A program made the translations under genes and the position numbers. Positions 16,064-24,728 of a DNA stretch of 35,503 bases are shown here, piece by piece; the stretch's first letter is position 1; each line of letters opens with the position of its first letter. The DNA comes from Pelodictyon luteolum. GTDB taxonomy: Bacteria; Bacteroidota; Chlorobiia; Chlorobiales; Chlorobiaceae. The DNA is taken from assembly GCA_020721225.1 (NCBI GenBank), contig DYNE01000024.1, positions 1 to 35,503 of the forward strand. The letters are read 5' to 3'. The notes under the pieces were generated by a model that searched no databases, had not been told where the DNA came from, and saw only the letters and a list, made by a program, of their open reading frames with translations.

Positions 16064-16372
16064 GGTTCAACTGATAGGTTATCCCCCTGTCGATGCGCTG
16101 CAAACCCAAAACATAGCAACAAAGATGCAACCAGCCAAGAAAATGTTCAGTTCTTCGTACCACAAATCCATGTAAACAGCAGAATTGAAGAGTACCTCCG
16201 GTTATTGAACAAAAGTTTTTAGAGCTTCTATGATTGGTTATTTTGCCTCTTACGGTTATACTTAATACGGTTGAAATCATTATCGTTCAAGAATCAGAAG
16301 TAGAGAAGTGTATTTGCGGTATTTGTGATGTGTGAGCGAGTTTTCATTTATCAAGAAATTTATTTGTACTGA
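16064..16372. other. Divergent intergenic region, no gene seen
   Basis: These 309 bases separate tatC (minus) from the polyprenyl synthase gene (plus). They should hold both promoters. I found no convincing -35/-10 pair, hairpin, RNA gene or coding frame. The frame entering it from tatC on the minus strand encodes unlikely, Cys- and His-rich text. Confidence 0.6.
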
Positions 16373-17347
16373 GTGAATATCAAGGATGTTACTGCATCGG
16401 TAGCCGACGAGATCGAAATTTTTCAGCAGAAATACAAAACTGTTCTGCATTCGAGCAATACGCTTGTCGACAAGGTTACCCGGTATGTGCTTCGCCAGCA
16501 GGGCAAACAGATTCGTCCGGCGCTCGTGTTGCTTTCAGCAAAAATATGCGGAGGCGTAACCGAGGTCACCTACCGTGCGGCCATTATGGTCGAGTTACTT
16601 CATTCTGCTACACTGATTCATGACGATGTCGTTGACGGCGCAGAAATGCGCCGGGGTCTGGCATCCATCAATGCATTGTGGAAAAACAAGATATCGGTGC
16701 TGATCGGCGACTATCTGCTCTCTAAAGGCCTGCTCTACTCACTCGATCACAAAGATTACGCATCGCTGCACACCGTTTCGGATGCAGTGCGGAGAATGAG
16801 TGAGGGAGAGATTCTGCAGATACAGAAAACTCGAAGCCTCGATATTTCCGAAGAGGATTATATAAGCGTCATTTCGGACAAGACCGCATCGCTGATCGCC
16901 TCGTCATGCGCCATGGGAGCTGCCAGCGCAACAGACAACGACGCCTGGATAGCCGGGATGAAGCGGTATGGCGAATATCTCGGGCTTGCTTTTCAGATAC
17001 GCGACGATCTGCTCGATTACACCGGTGACTCGAAAAAAACCGGCAAGCAGATGGGTATCGATATCAAGGATAAAAAAATAACCCTTCCTCTCATTTATGC
17101 CCTTCGTCATGCCCCGGCTTCCGAGCAGAAAATGATCCGTTCCATTCTCAAAAGCTCGAAGAAAAGAGCCGTAAAAAGCGATGAAGTTATCGATTTTGTC
17201 ACCAGAAAAGGCGGTCTGGAATACGCAGCGGAAATTGCCGAAGGATTTGCCGCTCAAGCGGTTGCTTCAATTACCCCGTTTCCGGAGGGCGGAGCAAAGA
17301 CGTCGCTGTTGCATCTTGTCGATTTCGTCATGAAACGGCAGCATTAA
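16373..17347 (+). CDS. Long-chain polyprenyl diphosphate synthase
   Basis: The GTG start gives 324 residues. The first Asp-rich motif is DDVVD (84-88) followed by 'GAEMRRG', the second is DDLLD (211-215), then 'KQMGIDIKDKKITLPLIYAL'. 'GKQIRPALVLLSA' binds substrate. Small residues before the first motif ('HSATLIHDD', with Ala79) favour long chains, as in octaprenyl/heptaprenyl synthases. The product is probably the quinone side chain (menaquinone or chlorobiumquinone in green sulfur bacteria), though exact length cannot be read. The following PASTA gene starts 50 bases later. Confidence 0.88.
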   Translation: MNIKDVTASVADEIEIFQQKYKTVLHSSNTLVDKVTRYVLRQQGKQIRPALVLLSAKICGGVTEVTYRAAIMVELLHSATLIHDDVVDGAEMRRGLASINALWKNKISVLIGDYLLSKGLLYSLDHKDYASLHTVSDAVRRMSEGEILQIQKTRSLDISEEDYISVISDKTASLIASSCAMGAASATDNDAWIAGMKRYGEYLGLAFQIRDDLLDYTGDSKKTGKQMGIDIKDKKITLPLIYALRHAPASEQKMIRSILKSSKKRAVKSDEVIDFVTRKGGLEYAAEIAEGFAAQAVASITPFPEGGAKTSLLHLVDFVMKRQH

Positions 17348-17397
17348 TATTGATTCCCTTTGTAACCCGAAACTAACCTTATACTCTTTACCGTACG

Positions 17398-18132
17398 ATG
17401 AAGAAAGCCGGATTGATGGTTCTTGCCGTTTTTGCTTTGCTTGTTGTTTTCGACAGGATTCTCATGCCTCTCTATATTGCGCAGGGACAGCAGAAAATCG
17501 TTCCCGAGGTTAGCGGCATGGCTTATGAAGATGCAGAAAGAGCGCTCAGGAATGCAGGGCTCGATGCCAGGAAAAGTTATCATGTGAAGTATCTCAGCAG
17601 GATAGATTCCAATATCGTAATATCGCAGACTCCGATAGCCGGATCTCTGGTAAAACCGGGCAGAACTGTTTATCTCGTAGTAAACCGTCAGGAAAAACCA
17701 AGTTTTCAGATGCCGGATCTTTACGGCCGTCCGGAGTTCGATGTTCGCCAGACTCTTGCCCGTCTTGATCTGAGTATCGATAATGTGCAGATAAGTACCG
17801 TTACCACACCGGAGGAGGACGGCAGGGTTATCAGTCAATCCATTCCGGCCCAAACGATGGTAAAATCGGGAGCGTCTGTTTCGATTATTGTCGGGAAACT
17901 CGAGATAGAAGCAGAAGGGCTTCGCAAAATCGCTGTACCCGATGTGCTCGGCATGTCGCTTTCGGAAGCTCGAGAAACCATGTCAGGCAATGGTCTCTCG
18001 ACAGGCAGGATCACGTATGAATATTCAGCGATACTGGTACCGAACACGGTTATCAGCCAGAAGCCAGGTGCCAATGCGTTTGTTTCTCCCGGTATGCCGG
18101 TGGATTTCACGGTTGTAACGGCTGCGGAGTAG
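17398..18132 (+). CDS. Membrane-anchored protein with three PASTA domains
   Basis: The product is 244 residues: an N-terminal membrane anchor (about 4-20) and three PASTA domains at about 33-97, 103-168 and 176-241. Each has the pattern 'VPDVLGMSLSEARETMSGNGL ... VISQKPGANAFVSPG' or a variant. PASTA domains bind peptidoglycan fragments. Here there is no kinase or penicillin-binding domain attached, so this is a stand-alone PASTA protein, probably facing the periplasm and sensing or binding the cell wall. It follows the polyprenyl synthase and is convergent with a 56-residue gene 16 bases away. Confidence 0.85.
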   Translation: MKKAGLMVLAVFALLVVFDRILMPLYIAQGQQKIVPEVSGMAYEDAERALRNAGLDARKSYHVKYLSRIDSNIVISQTPIAGSLVKPGRTVYLVVNRQEKPSFQMPDLYGRPEFDVRQTLARLDLSIDNVQISTVTTPEEDGRVISQSIPAQTMVKSGASVSIIVGKLEIEAEGLRKIAVPDVLGMSLSEARETMSGNGLSTGRITYEYSAILVPNTVISQKPGANAFVSPGMPVDFTVVTAAE

Positions 18133-18148
18133 GTTGTGGGGGAGCCGC

Positions 18149-18319
18149 TTACCGGTAATTTGCCTTCTTGTACTCCTCCCGAAGATCCTTGATGCCGGTC
18201 GTTCTGTCGTTTCCGTCACTGATAAAGCCGAAATATTCGAGGATAATACGAATGACCAGCCAGATGCCGGCAAAAAATATTCTGACCGAACCGGTCAGGT
18301 TACTGATAATGTTTTTCAT
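18149..18319 (-). CDS. Small single-span membrane protein
   Basis: The product is 56 residues from ATG 18319. One hydrophobic stretch (about 12-32, VRIFFAGIWLVIRIILEYFGF) is flanked by polar ends, the last of which is basic and charged ('IKDLREEYKKANYR'). The longer reading from 18346 runs into the hairpin at 18338-18363. The composition is protein-like, but the family is unknown. It lies downstream of the DUF2934 gene on the same strand and beyond a hairpin, so it may be partly read through. Confidence 0.55.
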   Translation of the reverse strand: MKNIISNLTGSVRIFFAGIWLVIRIILEYFGFISDGNDRTTGIKDLREEYKKANYR

Positions 18320-18337
18320 GATAATCCGGATACTGAA

Positions 18338-18363
18338 ACAGGCCACTCTTTTGAATGGCCTGT
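18338..18363 (-). terminator. Hairpin downstream of the DUF2934 gene
   Basis: ACAGGCCA (18338-18345) and TGGCCTGT (18356-18363) form an 8-bp perfect stem with a 10-base loop. On the minus strand it follows the DUF2934 stop by 30 bases and is followed by TTCAGT, a weak T-tract, so termination would be partial. Confidence 0.5.
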
Positions 18364-18393
18364 ACTTGCGATAAAAGGTTCTGTTTTTTTTGT

Positions 18394-18702
18394 TCAGTCG
18401 GTAAGAGAGTCTTCCGCTTCGAGCCAGTCCTCGACATCAGAACCGTGAGGACGCCCTTTCTGTTCCCATTTAAAATACGCAGCAATTCTAATCTCATCTT
18501 CGCTCATAACGGTTACTGTCGGAGCATTTTCCGGTAGGTCGGGTTCAGGAGTTTTTTTCTTTCTGACAGGAGCTTTTTTTGAGTCAGTTTCCGATTTGGC
18601 TGGTTTTACTGCTTTATTCTCGTTAATTTTTTCGGCTTTTCCGGTGGTTTTCCTGACTGTTGTTTTATCGGGGGTTTCTTTTTCAGCCGTTTTTTTTGCC
18701 AT
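18394..18702 (-). CDS. Lys-rich DUF2934 protein
   Basis: The start at 18702 has AGGAAA nine bases upstream on the minus strand and gives 102 residues; the frame to 18786 adds nothing recognisable. Residues 1-60 are a Lys/Thr/Pro-rich, probably disordered tail ('MAKKTAEKETPDKTT...VRKKKTPEPD'). Residues about 67-98 match DUF2934: 'EDEIRIAAYFKWEQKGRPHG...EDWLEAE'. DUF2934 function is unknown; the basic tail suggests nucleic acid binding, which is inference. It is divergent from the ClC gene. Confidence 0.75.
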   Translation of the reverse strand: MAKKTAEKETPDKTTVRKTTGKAEKINENKAVKPAKSETDSKKAPVRKKKTPEPDLPENAPTVTVMSEDEIRIAAYFKWEQKGRPHGSDVEDWLEAEDSLTD

Positions 18703-18851
18703 AATGACGTTTCCTGATGACAATTGATTAAATAATGAAAGGTTATCTGTAAAAGAGACATTTAAAAAAGATACGAAATTATTCAAATAAGGATGGCGAA
18801 CAGCTTTTCTTTTTCACTCCAGTAACAGAATCATTTTCAAGGCTTTCAGTA

Positions 18852-20735
18852 ATGAACCGATCTCGCAAGGAACATGGAAGAGTACATCGCAAAGCAAAGG
18901 TTCTTCTCTATCTGCTGTTGAGGAAAACCCGCTTTTTCAAGGGAAGTCCCAGGGAGTTTTTCAGAATGACCCTCGACTCCTTTCTTGCCCAACTGAATCT
19001 GAATCAGGACTTTCCTTTTCTTTTGGTTGCCGTATTCGTCGGTCTGGTTACCGGGTATGTCGCCGTGGTGTTTCATGAAGCGATTCTGATCATCAGTGAG
19101 CTTCTCTTTGCCGGCCGATCCATGACGGCCAATCCCGATTTCACCAGCCTGAACGATATGGTGTTTCTTCCTCTGATTCCCGCTGCAGGAGGATTGTTCG
19201 TCGGGTTGTACAATGCTTTTGTCGTCAAGGAAAGGCCGGGACATGGCCTTGCATCGGTAATCAAGGCCGTTGCACAGAAAAACGGCAACCTTGCGCGTCA
19301 TCTCTGGGTTCATAAAACCATCACGTCGGTTGTCAGTATCGCTACCGGAGGCGGCGGAGGAAGGGAGGCGCCGATTGCCCAGGTTGGAGCCGCGCTCGGC
19401 TCTTCGCTTGCCCAGAAGCTGAAGTTTACTGCCGGGCGGACACGTTCGCTTCTGGGATGCGGTGCCGCTGCCGGACTTGCCTCGGTATTCAATGCTCCTC
19501 TCGGAGGGGTCATGTTTGCCGTCGAGGTTATTCTCGGCGACTTCAGCGTGCATACCTTCAGTCCTATTGTCGTTGCCGCCGTTGTCGGCACCGTGCTTTC
19601 CAGAAGTTATCTCGGTGCTTCGCCGACCTTTCAGGTAACAGAATACAGTCTGATTTCCAATTCGGAACTCATTCTCTATTTTGTGCTCGGTGTGCTCGCC
19701 GGACTGTCGGCAGTGCTTTTTATCAAGGTTTTCTATGCCATCGAGGAGTGGTTCCACCGAATTGAAAAGCGCTTCAAGATACCTGTCTGGGCTATGCCCG
19801 CCATAGGCGGTTTGCTTTGCGGTCTGGTCTGTATGTGGATTCCTGCCCTTTACGGATTCAGTTACGAGGTTATCGAGCGAGCACTGAACGGCTCCGTTTC
19901 CTGGCCGACCATGGCCGCAGTCTATCTGCTCAAGCCTGTTGTAGCCGCCTTTACAGTCGGTTCCGGGGGTTCCGGCGGGATGTTTGCTCCTGCCATGAAG
20001 ATGGGAGCCATGCTCGGCGGAATGTTCGGAGAGACGGTGAACGCTCTTTTTCCCGGTATGACGGCAGCCTCGGGAGCTTATGCGCTCGTAGGCATGGGAG
20101 CTCTTACAGCGGGCATCATGCGCGCTCCTCTGACCGTTATTCTTATTCTGTTTGAAATTACCGGGCAGTACGAAATCGTGCTTCCCATAATGTTTGCCGC
20201 GGTAACCTCTTCTCTTGTTGCACGTCTTGCCTACCGGCACACCATGGAGAGCTATGTGCTTGAAAAGGAGGGTGTCAAGGTAGGTTTTGGCATTGCGCTT
20301 TCGATAGCCGGCAATATCAGCGTACGGGATGTCATGCGGAAAAACTTTATACGGTTCAGTGACGTCACCAGAGTCGAGCGGATTCTTGACGTTTTTTATA
20401 ATACCCCGGAATCCAATTTTTTCGTCATCACCGAAGATGGACGATTTGTCGGGATGATCAGACTTGAGGAGATGAGCATACTGCTCGGTGACGATCCGGT
20501 TACCGGATTGATCGCCGATGACGTCGTTAAAAAGGACGTTCCTCTTCTTTCCGATACTGCCAGGCTCGATGAGGCGCTCAAGCTGTTCGAGCTTTCCGAT
20601 TACACGGTTCTTCCGGTTGTTGATCTCAACAGCGGTCGTCTTGTCGGTATCGTAAAGCAGGATGATGCGTTTTCATACTATCGCAAGCAGATGAACATCT
20701 ACGGAGCGGATCGCACCGAATCAACTGCCGGGTAA
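18852..20735 (+). CDS. ClC chloride channel/antiporter with CBS pair
   Basis: The product is 627 residues. The ClC core (about 50-470) has the three anion-path motifs: 'RPGHGLASV' (128-136; GSGIP in E. coli), 'GGREAPIAQVG' (169-179; usual GREGP, with gating Glu172 kept) and 'GSGGSGGMFAPAMKMG' (370-385). Two CBS domains follow (about 490-545 and 553-610), suggesting control by adenine nucleotides. The kept gating Glu points to an H+-coupled antiporter. An internal ATG at 18966 with AGGGAG upstream would give 589 residues and is a possible start. The stop lies 3 bases from the convergent permease stop. Confidence 0.87.
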   Translation: MNRSRKEHGRVHRKAKVLLYLLLRKTRFFKGSPREFFRMTLDSFLAQLNLNQDFPFLLVAVFVGLVTGYVAVVFHEAILIISELLFAGRSMTANPDFTSLNDMVFLPLIPAAGGLFVGLYNAFVVKERPGHGLASVIKAVAQKNGNLARHLWVHKTITSVVSIATGGGGGREAPIAQVGAALGSSLAQKLKFTAGRTRSLLGCGAAAGLASVFNAPLGGVMFAVEVILGDFSVHTFSPIVVAAVVGTVLSRSYLGASPTFQVTEYSLISNSELILYFVLGVLAGLSAVLFIKVFYAIEEWFHRIEKRFKIPVWAMPAIGGLLCGLVCMWIPALYGFSYEVIERALNGSVSWPTMAAVYLLKPVVAAFTVGSGGSGGMFAPAMKMGAMLGGMFGETVNALFPGMTAASGAYALVGMGALTAGIMRAPLTVILILFEITGQYEIVLPIMFAAVTSSLVARLAYRHTMESYVLEKEGVKVGFGIALSIAGNISVRDVMRKNFIRFSDVTRVERILDVFYNTPESNFFVITEDGRFVGMIRLEEMSILLGDDPVTGLIADDVVKKDVPLLSDTARLDEALKLFELSDYTVLPVVDLNSGRLVGIVKQDDAFSYYRKQMNIYGADRTESTAG

Positions 20736-20738
20736 GGG

Positions 20739-21755
20739 TTACCTTTTTTGCGCGTTCAGGACGATGACGATCAGGATGGTCAGGGCCTGGATGATCATGA
20801 AAATATCCCTGGGTACATAGGCACCGACTGCCAGCCCGCCATACTCGATCAGACCGAAAAACAGCGCTGCCGGTACAATCCAGAGCGGATGTGCGCCTGC
20901 AAGCAGCGCAACGGCAATGCCGCTGAAACCGAACCCGCCGGTCAATCCCGATTCATAGTAATGTTTGTATCCCGAAACAAGATTGAGGGCCGCAACCCCT
21001 GCGAGGGCACCGGCTATGCTCATGACGGTGATGACATGACGCCCGCTCCGGATCCCCGCATAATCGGCCGCCTCGGGCTGGAGACCGACTGCCCGCAGTT
21101 CATAGCCCGCTCGCGAGCGAAAGAGATACCAGGCAGCGTAAAGTGCGGAGGCAAGCGCAAGGAGTATGGTGATGTTGGCCGGCGATCCGGTAAAAATGCC
21201 GAAGAGATCGTCAAGACCGGGCAGCATCGAAGAGTTTCCTATTTCGGGAGTGTGTTCGGTTGATGGCACGGCGAACCGGCAGGTCAGCAGATAACCGGTT
21301 GCTGCCTGTGCGATAAAGTTCAGCATGATCGTGGAGATCACCTCGTTTACCCCGAACTTGACCTTCAGGATACCTGAGGCACCGCCCCATATTCCTCCGG
21401 CTGCCATAGCAGCAATAGCCGTAATCGGAACGGCCGCCGCAGGAGGAAAAGAAAGTGGCAGAAGCGTACCGGTAATAGCTGCGGCCAGCGCGCCCAGCTG
21501 GAGTTGCCCTTCTCCGCCGATATTGAAAAGTTTTGCCCTGAAAGGGAGGGCAACTGCAAGACCGGTGAAGATGAGAGTAGTCGTTTTGAAGAGCACCTGC
21601 CCGCTACCGTAACCCGACAGGAGAGTCGCCCTGAAGAGCTTTTCATAGATCATGAACGGGTCGCGTCCGGTCAAGGCGATAATAACCACGCTGCATAATC
21701 CGGCAGCGGTAACGGCAAGGACAGGGATAAAAAAGCGGAAGGATCTGAATGTCAT
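20739..21755 (-). CDS. Nucleoside-type ABC transporter permease (YufP-like)
   Basis: The start at 21755 gives 338 residues, 16 bases after the ATPase stop; a longer reading would overlap the ATPase gene. It has about eight to ten membrane spans and the family's cytoplasmic loop 'KLFNIGGEGQLQLGALAAAI' (about 88-107), plus 'VNEVISTIMLNFIA'. It is the YufP type, one of two permeases in nucleoside importers of the BmpA class. The partner permease (YufQ type) and the substrate-binding lipoprotein are not in this window, and the operon ends here against the ClC gene. Confidence 0.83.
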   Translation of the reverse strand: MTFRSFRFFIPVLAVTAAGLCSVVIIALTGRDPFMIYEKLFRATLLSGYGSGQVLFKTTTLIFTGLAVALPFRAKLFNIGGEGQLQLGALAAAITGTLLPLSFPPAAAVPITAIAAMAAGGIWGGASGILKVKFGVNEVISTIMLNFIAQAATGYLLTCRFAVPSTEHTPEIGNSSMLPGLDDLFGIFTGSPANITILLALASALYAAWYLFRSRAGYELRAVGLQPEAADYAGIRSGRHVITVMSIAGALAGVAALNLVSGYKHYYESGLTGGFGFSGIAVALLAGAHPLWIVPAALFFGLIEYGGLAVGAYVPRDIFMIIQALTILIVIVLNAQKR

Positions 21756-21771
21756 TCTCTGGGTATTGGTT

Positions 21772-23313
21772 TCAGGTGATATTGAGCCCGATTTCCTGTT
21801 CAAATGAATGTTCTTTCTCCCGTCCCTCGGAAAGTTCCGTTTCTGTAAAGATTCGACGGATAGAGCCCTTGTAGATACATCCAATTCTGGTAGAAAGGGC
21901 TATCAGCTCATCGAGTTCCGAAGAGATAAGCAGAATTGCCGCTCCCTTGTCTCTGGCCCCGATGATGCTCCTGTGAATCATTTCGATGGCACCGATATCA
22001 ACACCCCGTGTCGGCTGGGCAAGGATCAGCAGTTTAAGGCCTGGCCGCTCGAGCTCCCTGGCAACCACAACCTTCTGCTGATTACCTCCCGAAAGGGAAG
22101 CGAGCGGCTGGTTATCAAGATCCCGGCATCGTACATCATAGGTTTCTCCCAGTTTTCGGGCAAAGTCGTTTACGGTTTTCCGGTTAAATCCCGATCGATT
22201 GTGGAACAGAGTTTCCCGATGACGGCCGAACAGCATGTTTTCCGTAACGCTGTAAGCAGTTATAACGGCATGTTTCAGGCGATCTTCTGGGACGAGCGAG
22301 ACGCCGAGTGCCGCAATTTCCGCAGGGTTTTTACCGGTTATATCGGTTCCATCGATCATGATTTTTCCTGAAACCGCTCCGCTTTTCCGGCTCACTCCCC
22401 AAAGCAGTGAAAGCAGCTCGCTCTGCCCGTTTCCCTCGACGCCCGCAATTCCGAAAATCTCTCCGGCACGGATTGAAAAGTTCAGCTTCTGCAGTTTATA
22501 ACGTCCGTCATCCGCCCTGTAACCGAGGTTTTCCACCGACAGCATGGTTTTTCCGGGAGAAGGTACAGGATTTTCAACCCTGAGCAGTATGCTGCGACCA
22601 ACCATCATCCGGGCCAGCTCCTCTTTGGTGGTCGTTCTGCAGGGATGAGTTCCCGTTATCTCTCCCTGCTTCATGACACTGACCGTGTCGGCAACGGCAA
22701 GTACCTCGTCAAGCTTGTGGGTAATGATCAGAATGGTTTTTCCCGCTCTGCAGAGAGATCGCAGAACCGCGAAAAGGGTATCGGTCTCCTGGGGGGTGAG
22801 TACTGCTGTCGGTTCGTCAAGAATGAGAATACCGGCGTCCCGGTAGAGCACCTTGATAATTTCCACTCGCTGCTCCTCTCCGACTGAAAGCGCAGAGACC
22901 AGGGCGTCCGGATCGACAGTAAAATCATACTGTCGGGAGAGCTCCCGGATGATATCTCCGCTATTTTTCAGTGCGAGCGGCGAAAACAGTCGTTTTTTTT
23001 CAAGCCCGAGTATGACGTTTTCTGCTACTGTGAGCGTCGGAACAAGCATGAAATGCTGATGCACCATACCGATTCCCGCAGCTATTGCATCTCTGGACGA
23101 GGCAAATGCTACGGTTTTTCCGTTAATCTCCATGGTACCGCAGTCGGGCCGGTACATGCCGTAGATGAGTTTGGCAAGCGTGCTTTTGCCTGCGCCGTTC
23201 TCGCCCACAATGGCATGAATGGTGCCTTGCATGATCGAGAGCGATACATTTCTGTTCGCTTTGGCAGAACCGAATTTTTTTGTGATTCCGGTTAACCGTA
23301 CAGCAGGTTCCAT
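21772..23313 (-). CDS. Nucleoside/sugar-type ABC transporter ATPase (two cassettes)
   Basis: The product is 513 residues with two ABC cassettes. The first has Walker A 'GENGAGKST' (37-45), signature-type 'LSVGEEQRVEIIKVL' and Walker B 'ILILDEPTAVLTP'. The second has a relaxed Walker A 'GVEGNGQSE', signature 'LSGGNQQKVVVARE' and Walker B 'LLILAQPTRGVD'. This asymmetric pair is typical of YufO/RbsA-like importers, and 'MVHQHFMLVPTLTVAENVILG' fits the nucleoside branch. It starts 6 bases after bchC ends and is followed by the permease, so the three are probably one operon. Confidence 0.88.
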   Translation of the reverse strand: MEPAVRLTGITKKFGSAKANRNVSLSIMQGTIHAIVGENGAGKSTLAKLIYGMYRPDCGTMEINGKTVAFASSRDAIAAGIGMVHQHFMLVPTLTVAENVILGLEKKRLFSPLALKNSGDIIRELSRQYDFTVDPDALVSALSVGEEQRVEIIKVLYRDAGILILDEPTAVLTPQETDTLFAVLRSLCRAGKTILIITHKLDEVLAVADTVSVMKQGEITGTHPCRTTTKEELARMMVGRSILLRVENPVPSPGKTMLSVENLGYRADDGRYKLQKLNFSIRAGEIFGIAGVEGNGQSELLSLLWGVSRKSGAVSGKIMIDGTDITGKNPAEIAALGVSLVPEDRLKHAVITAYSVTENMLFGRHRETLFHNRSGFNRKTVNDFARKLGETYDVRCRDLDNQPLASLSGGNQQKVVVARELERPGLKLLILAQPTRGVDIGAIEMIHRSIIGARDKGAAILLISSELDELIALSTRIGCIYKGSIRRIFTETELSEGREKEHSFEQEIGLNIT

Positions 23314-23319
23314 ACTTTT

Positions 23320-24276
23320 TTATACCCAGCTTATTACGGTCTTTATAGCCTCCTTGCTGTCAAGAGCTATACGGTATGCGAATTCAAACTGGCTGACCGG
23401 AAAAACGTTGGTGAAAAACTTTTCGGTGTCGAGTTCTCCGGTATCGAGTATCGCTGAGGCTTCCTGTATATGCCGGAAGGTTGTGATATTGGAACAGATA
23501 ATCGCGGGTTCCTTGTGCTGAATCAACCGGTAATCGTAGGCCATCACCTCATAATTGCCCATGAGGATCACCTTTGCCTGATGCTTCATCAGGCGTATCG
23601 CCTTCTCGATCATGAGAATGCGGCCGGTGGTTTCGATTACAAGGTCGTATCGGTTGTTGAATGCAGCGGTAAAGTCGCCTATTTCCAGCGCAATATTCTC
23701 TGCCCGGGAGAGCTGTCCCCTGATGCCGAAAGTTTCGACCGCATCGACATGCAAACACCCTTTCTTGTAAAGGTATTCGGAAATCATCAGTCCAACCGAA
23801 CCAAGTCCGAGTATGAGCACCCGCATCGACGGATCGATAGAGACTTTGTCGAGCGCACTGATAACGTAGGCCAGAAGTCCAGTCAGAAGATCCCGGTGAA
23901 TGGGGGGACGGCCCAGAGGCAGCACATTTTCTGAAGAGGTCGGTATAAGTTCCGCATGGCATCCGTAGTAGCTCTCTACGCCGCTCCACCTGTCTCCCTT
24001 GAAGACATAGACGAAATCGCCTGTTTCCACCTCTCGGGCATCAGGGCCTGCTTCCACGACCTGGCCGATGGATTCGCTTCCGGGAATTATCGGATATTCG
24101 AGCACCTTGTGCGATACCGGTTTATTGGTCAGGAGCAGCCTGTCAAGGCCGGGAGTGATGGTGCTTGCAATGGTTTTTATCAGCAGATCGCCGGGATTGC
24201 CGATATGGTATGGGGTGTTCTGCAGTCTCAGTTTACTGGCTTTTGGCAGAACGATGGCTTTTGCTTCGCCCTTCAT
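23320..24276 (-). CDS. bchC: BchC-type bacteriochlorophyllide dehydrogenase
   Basis: The product is 318 residues of the medium-chain dehydrogenase fold. It matches the layout I know for BchC: 'STITPGLDRLLLTNKPV...EYPIIPGSESIGQVVEAGPD', then 'GDFVYVFKGDRWSGVESYYGCHAEL', a Rossmann motif GLGSVG (157-162), and the ending 'RIALDSKEAIKTVISWV'. It lacks the four structural Zn cysteines of ordinary alcohol dehydrogenases, as expected for BchC. BchC oxidises the 3-hydroxyethyl group of bacteriochlorophyllide a to acetyl. The gene ends 6 bases before the ABC ATPase start and lies 34 bases after the PF04020 gene. Confidence 0.72.
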   Translation of the reverse strand: MKGEAKAIVLPKASKLRLQNTPYHIGNPGDLLIKTIASTITPGLDRLLLTNKPVSHKVLEYPIIPGSESIGQVVEAGPDAREVETGDFVYVFKGDRWSGVESYYGCHAELIPTSSENVLPLGRPPIHRDLLTGLLAYVISALDKVSIDPSMRVLILGLGSVGLMISEYLYKKGCLHVDAVETFGIRGQLSRAENIALEIGDFTAAFNNRYDLVIETTGRILMIEKAIRLMKHQAKVILMGNYEVMAYDYRLIQHKEPAIICSNITTFRHIQEASAILDTGELDTEKFFTNVFPVSQFEFAYRIALDSKEAIKTVISWV

Positions 24277-24310
24277 GGAGTCGAGTGGTTACTTCTGGGA
24301 AATCAGGAAT

Positions 24311-24652
24311 TCAGAGTGTCAAAAGGGAACTGAGAAACCAGGAAATTATGCTGATAACGAGAGATCCGGCAACCGCCCACCAGAACCCGTCAACGGAAAA
24401 TCCGTCTACGAGAGCTGCGGAAAGTTGCAGCATCAGTGCATTGATGACCAGCAGAAAGAGGCCCAGTGTGACAATGATGAACGGAATGGAAAGAAATACC
24501 ATAACCGGCCTCAACACGGCATTGACAAAGCCGAGCACCAGAGCCACCACGACGGCTGCGCCGAAATTTCTGACGTTAATTCCGCTGAGAAGGTGTGCCG
24601 TAGCATAAACGGCCAGTGCGTTGATGAGCCAAAGAATTGCAATCCTGATCAT
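24311..24652 (-). CDS. Small four-span membrane protein (PF04020, phage-holin-like family)
   Basis: The product is 113 residues with four hydrophobic segments (about 3-22, 28-47, 52-75, 88-110). The pattern 'GFVNAVLRPVMVFLSIPFIIVTLGLFLLVINALMLQL' is the hallmark of PF04020, a family named for holin resemblance but found as an ordinary chromosomal gene; its job is not established. It stands first in a minus-strand run leading into bchC, so it may share that transcript. The radA end lies 76 bases upstream, with no clear terminator between. Confidence 0.85.
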   Translation of the reverse strand: MIRIAILWLINALAVYATAHLLSGINVRNFGAAVVVALVLGFVNAVLRPVMVFLSIPFIIVTLGLFLLVINALMLQLSAALVDGFSVDGFWWAVAGSLVISIISWFLSSLLTL

Positions 24653-24728
24653 ACTCTTTCCCGTTTAAGATTTTCATGTACAGTAATTTAAGAAAGAAGC
24701 CGTCGAAAACGAAAACCGGCAGGTATGG

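Noticed and set aside
18846-20240. Long minus-strand open frame (464 codons) opposite the ClC gene
   Set aside because: It lies fully antisense to a well-supported ClC gene. The translated text is rich in His, Gly, Lys and Arg and lacks any domain, as expected for the antisense of GC-biased codons.
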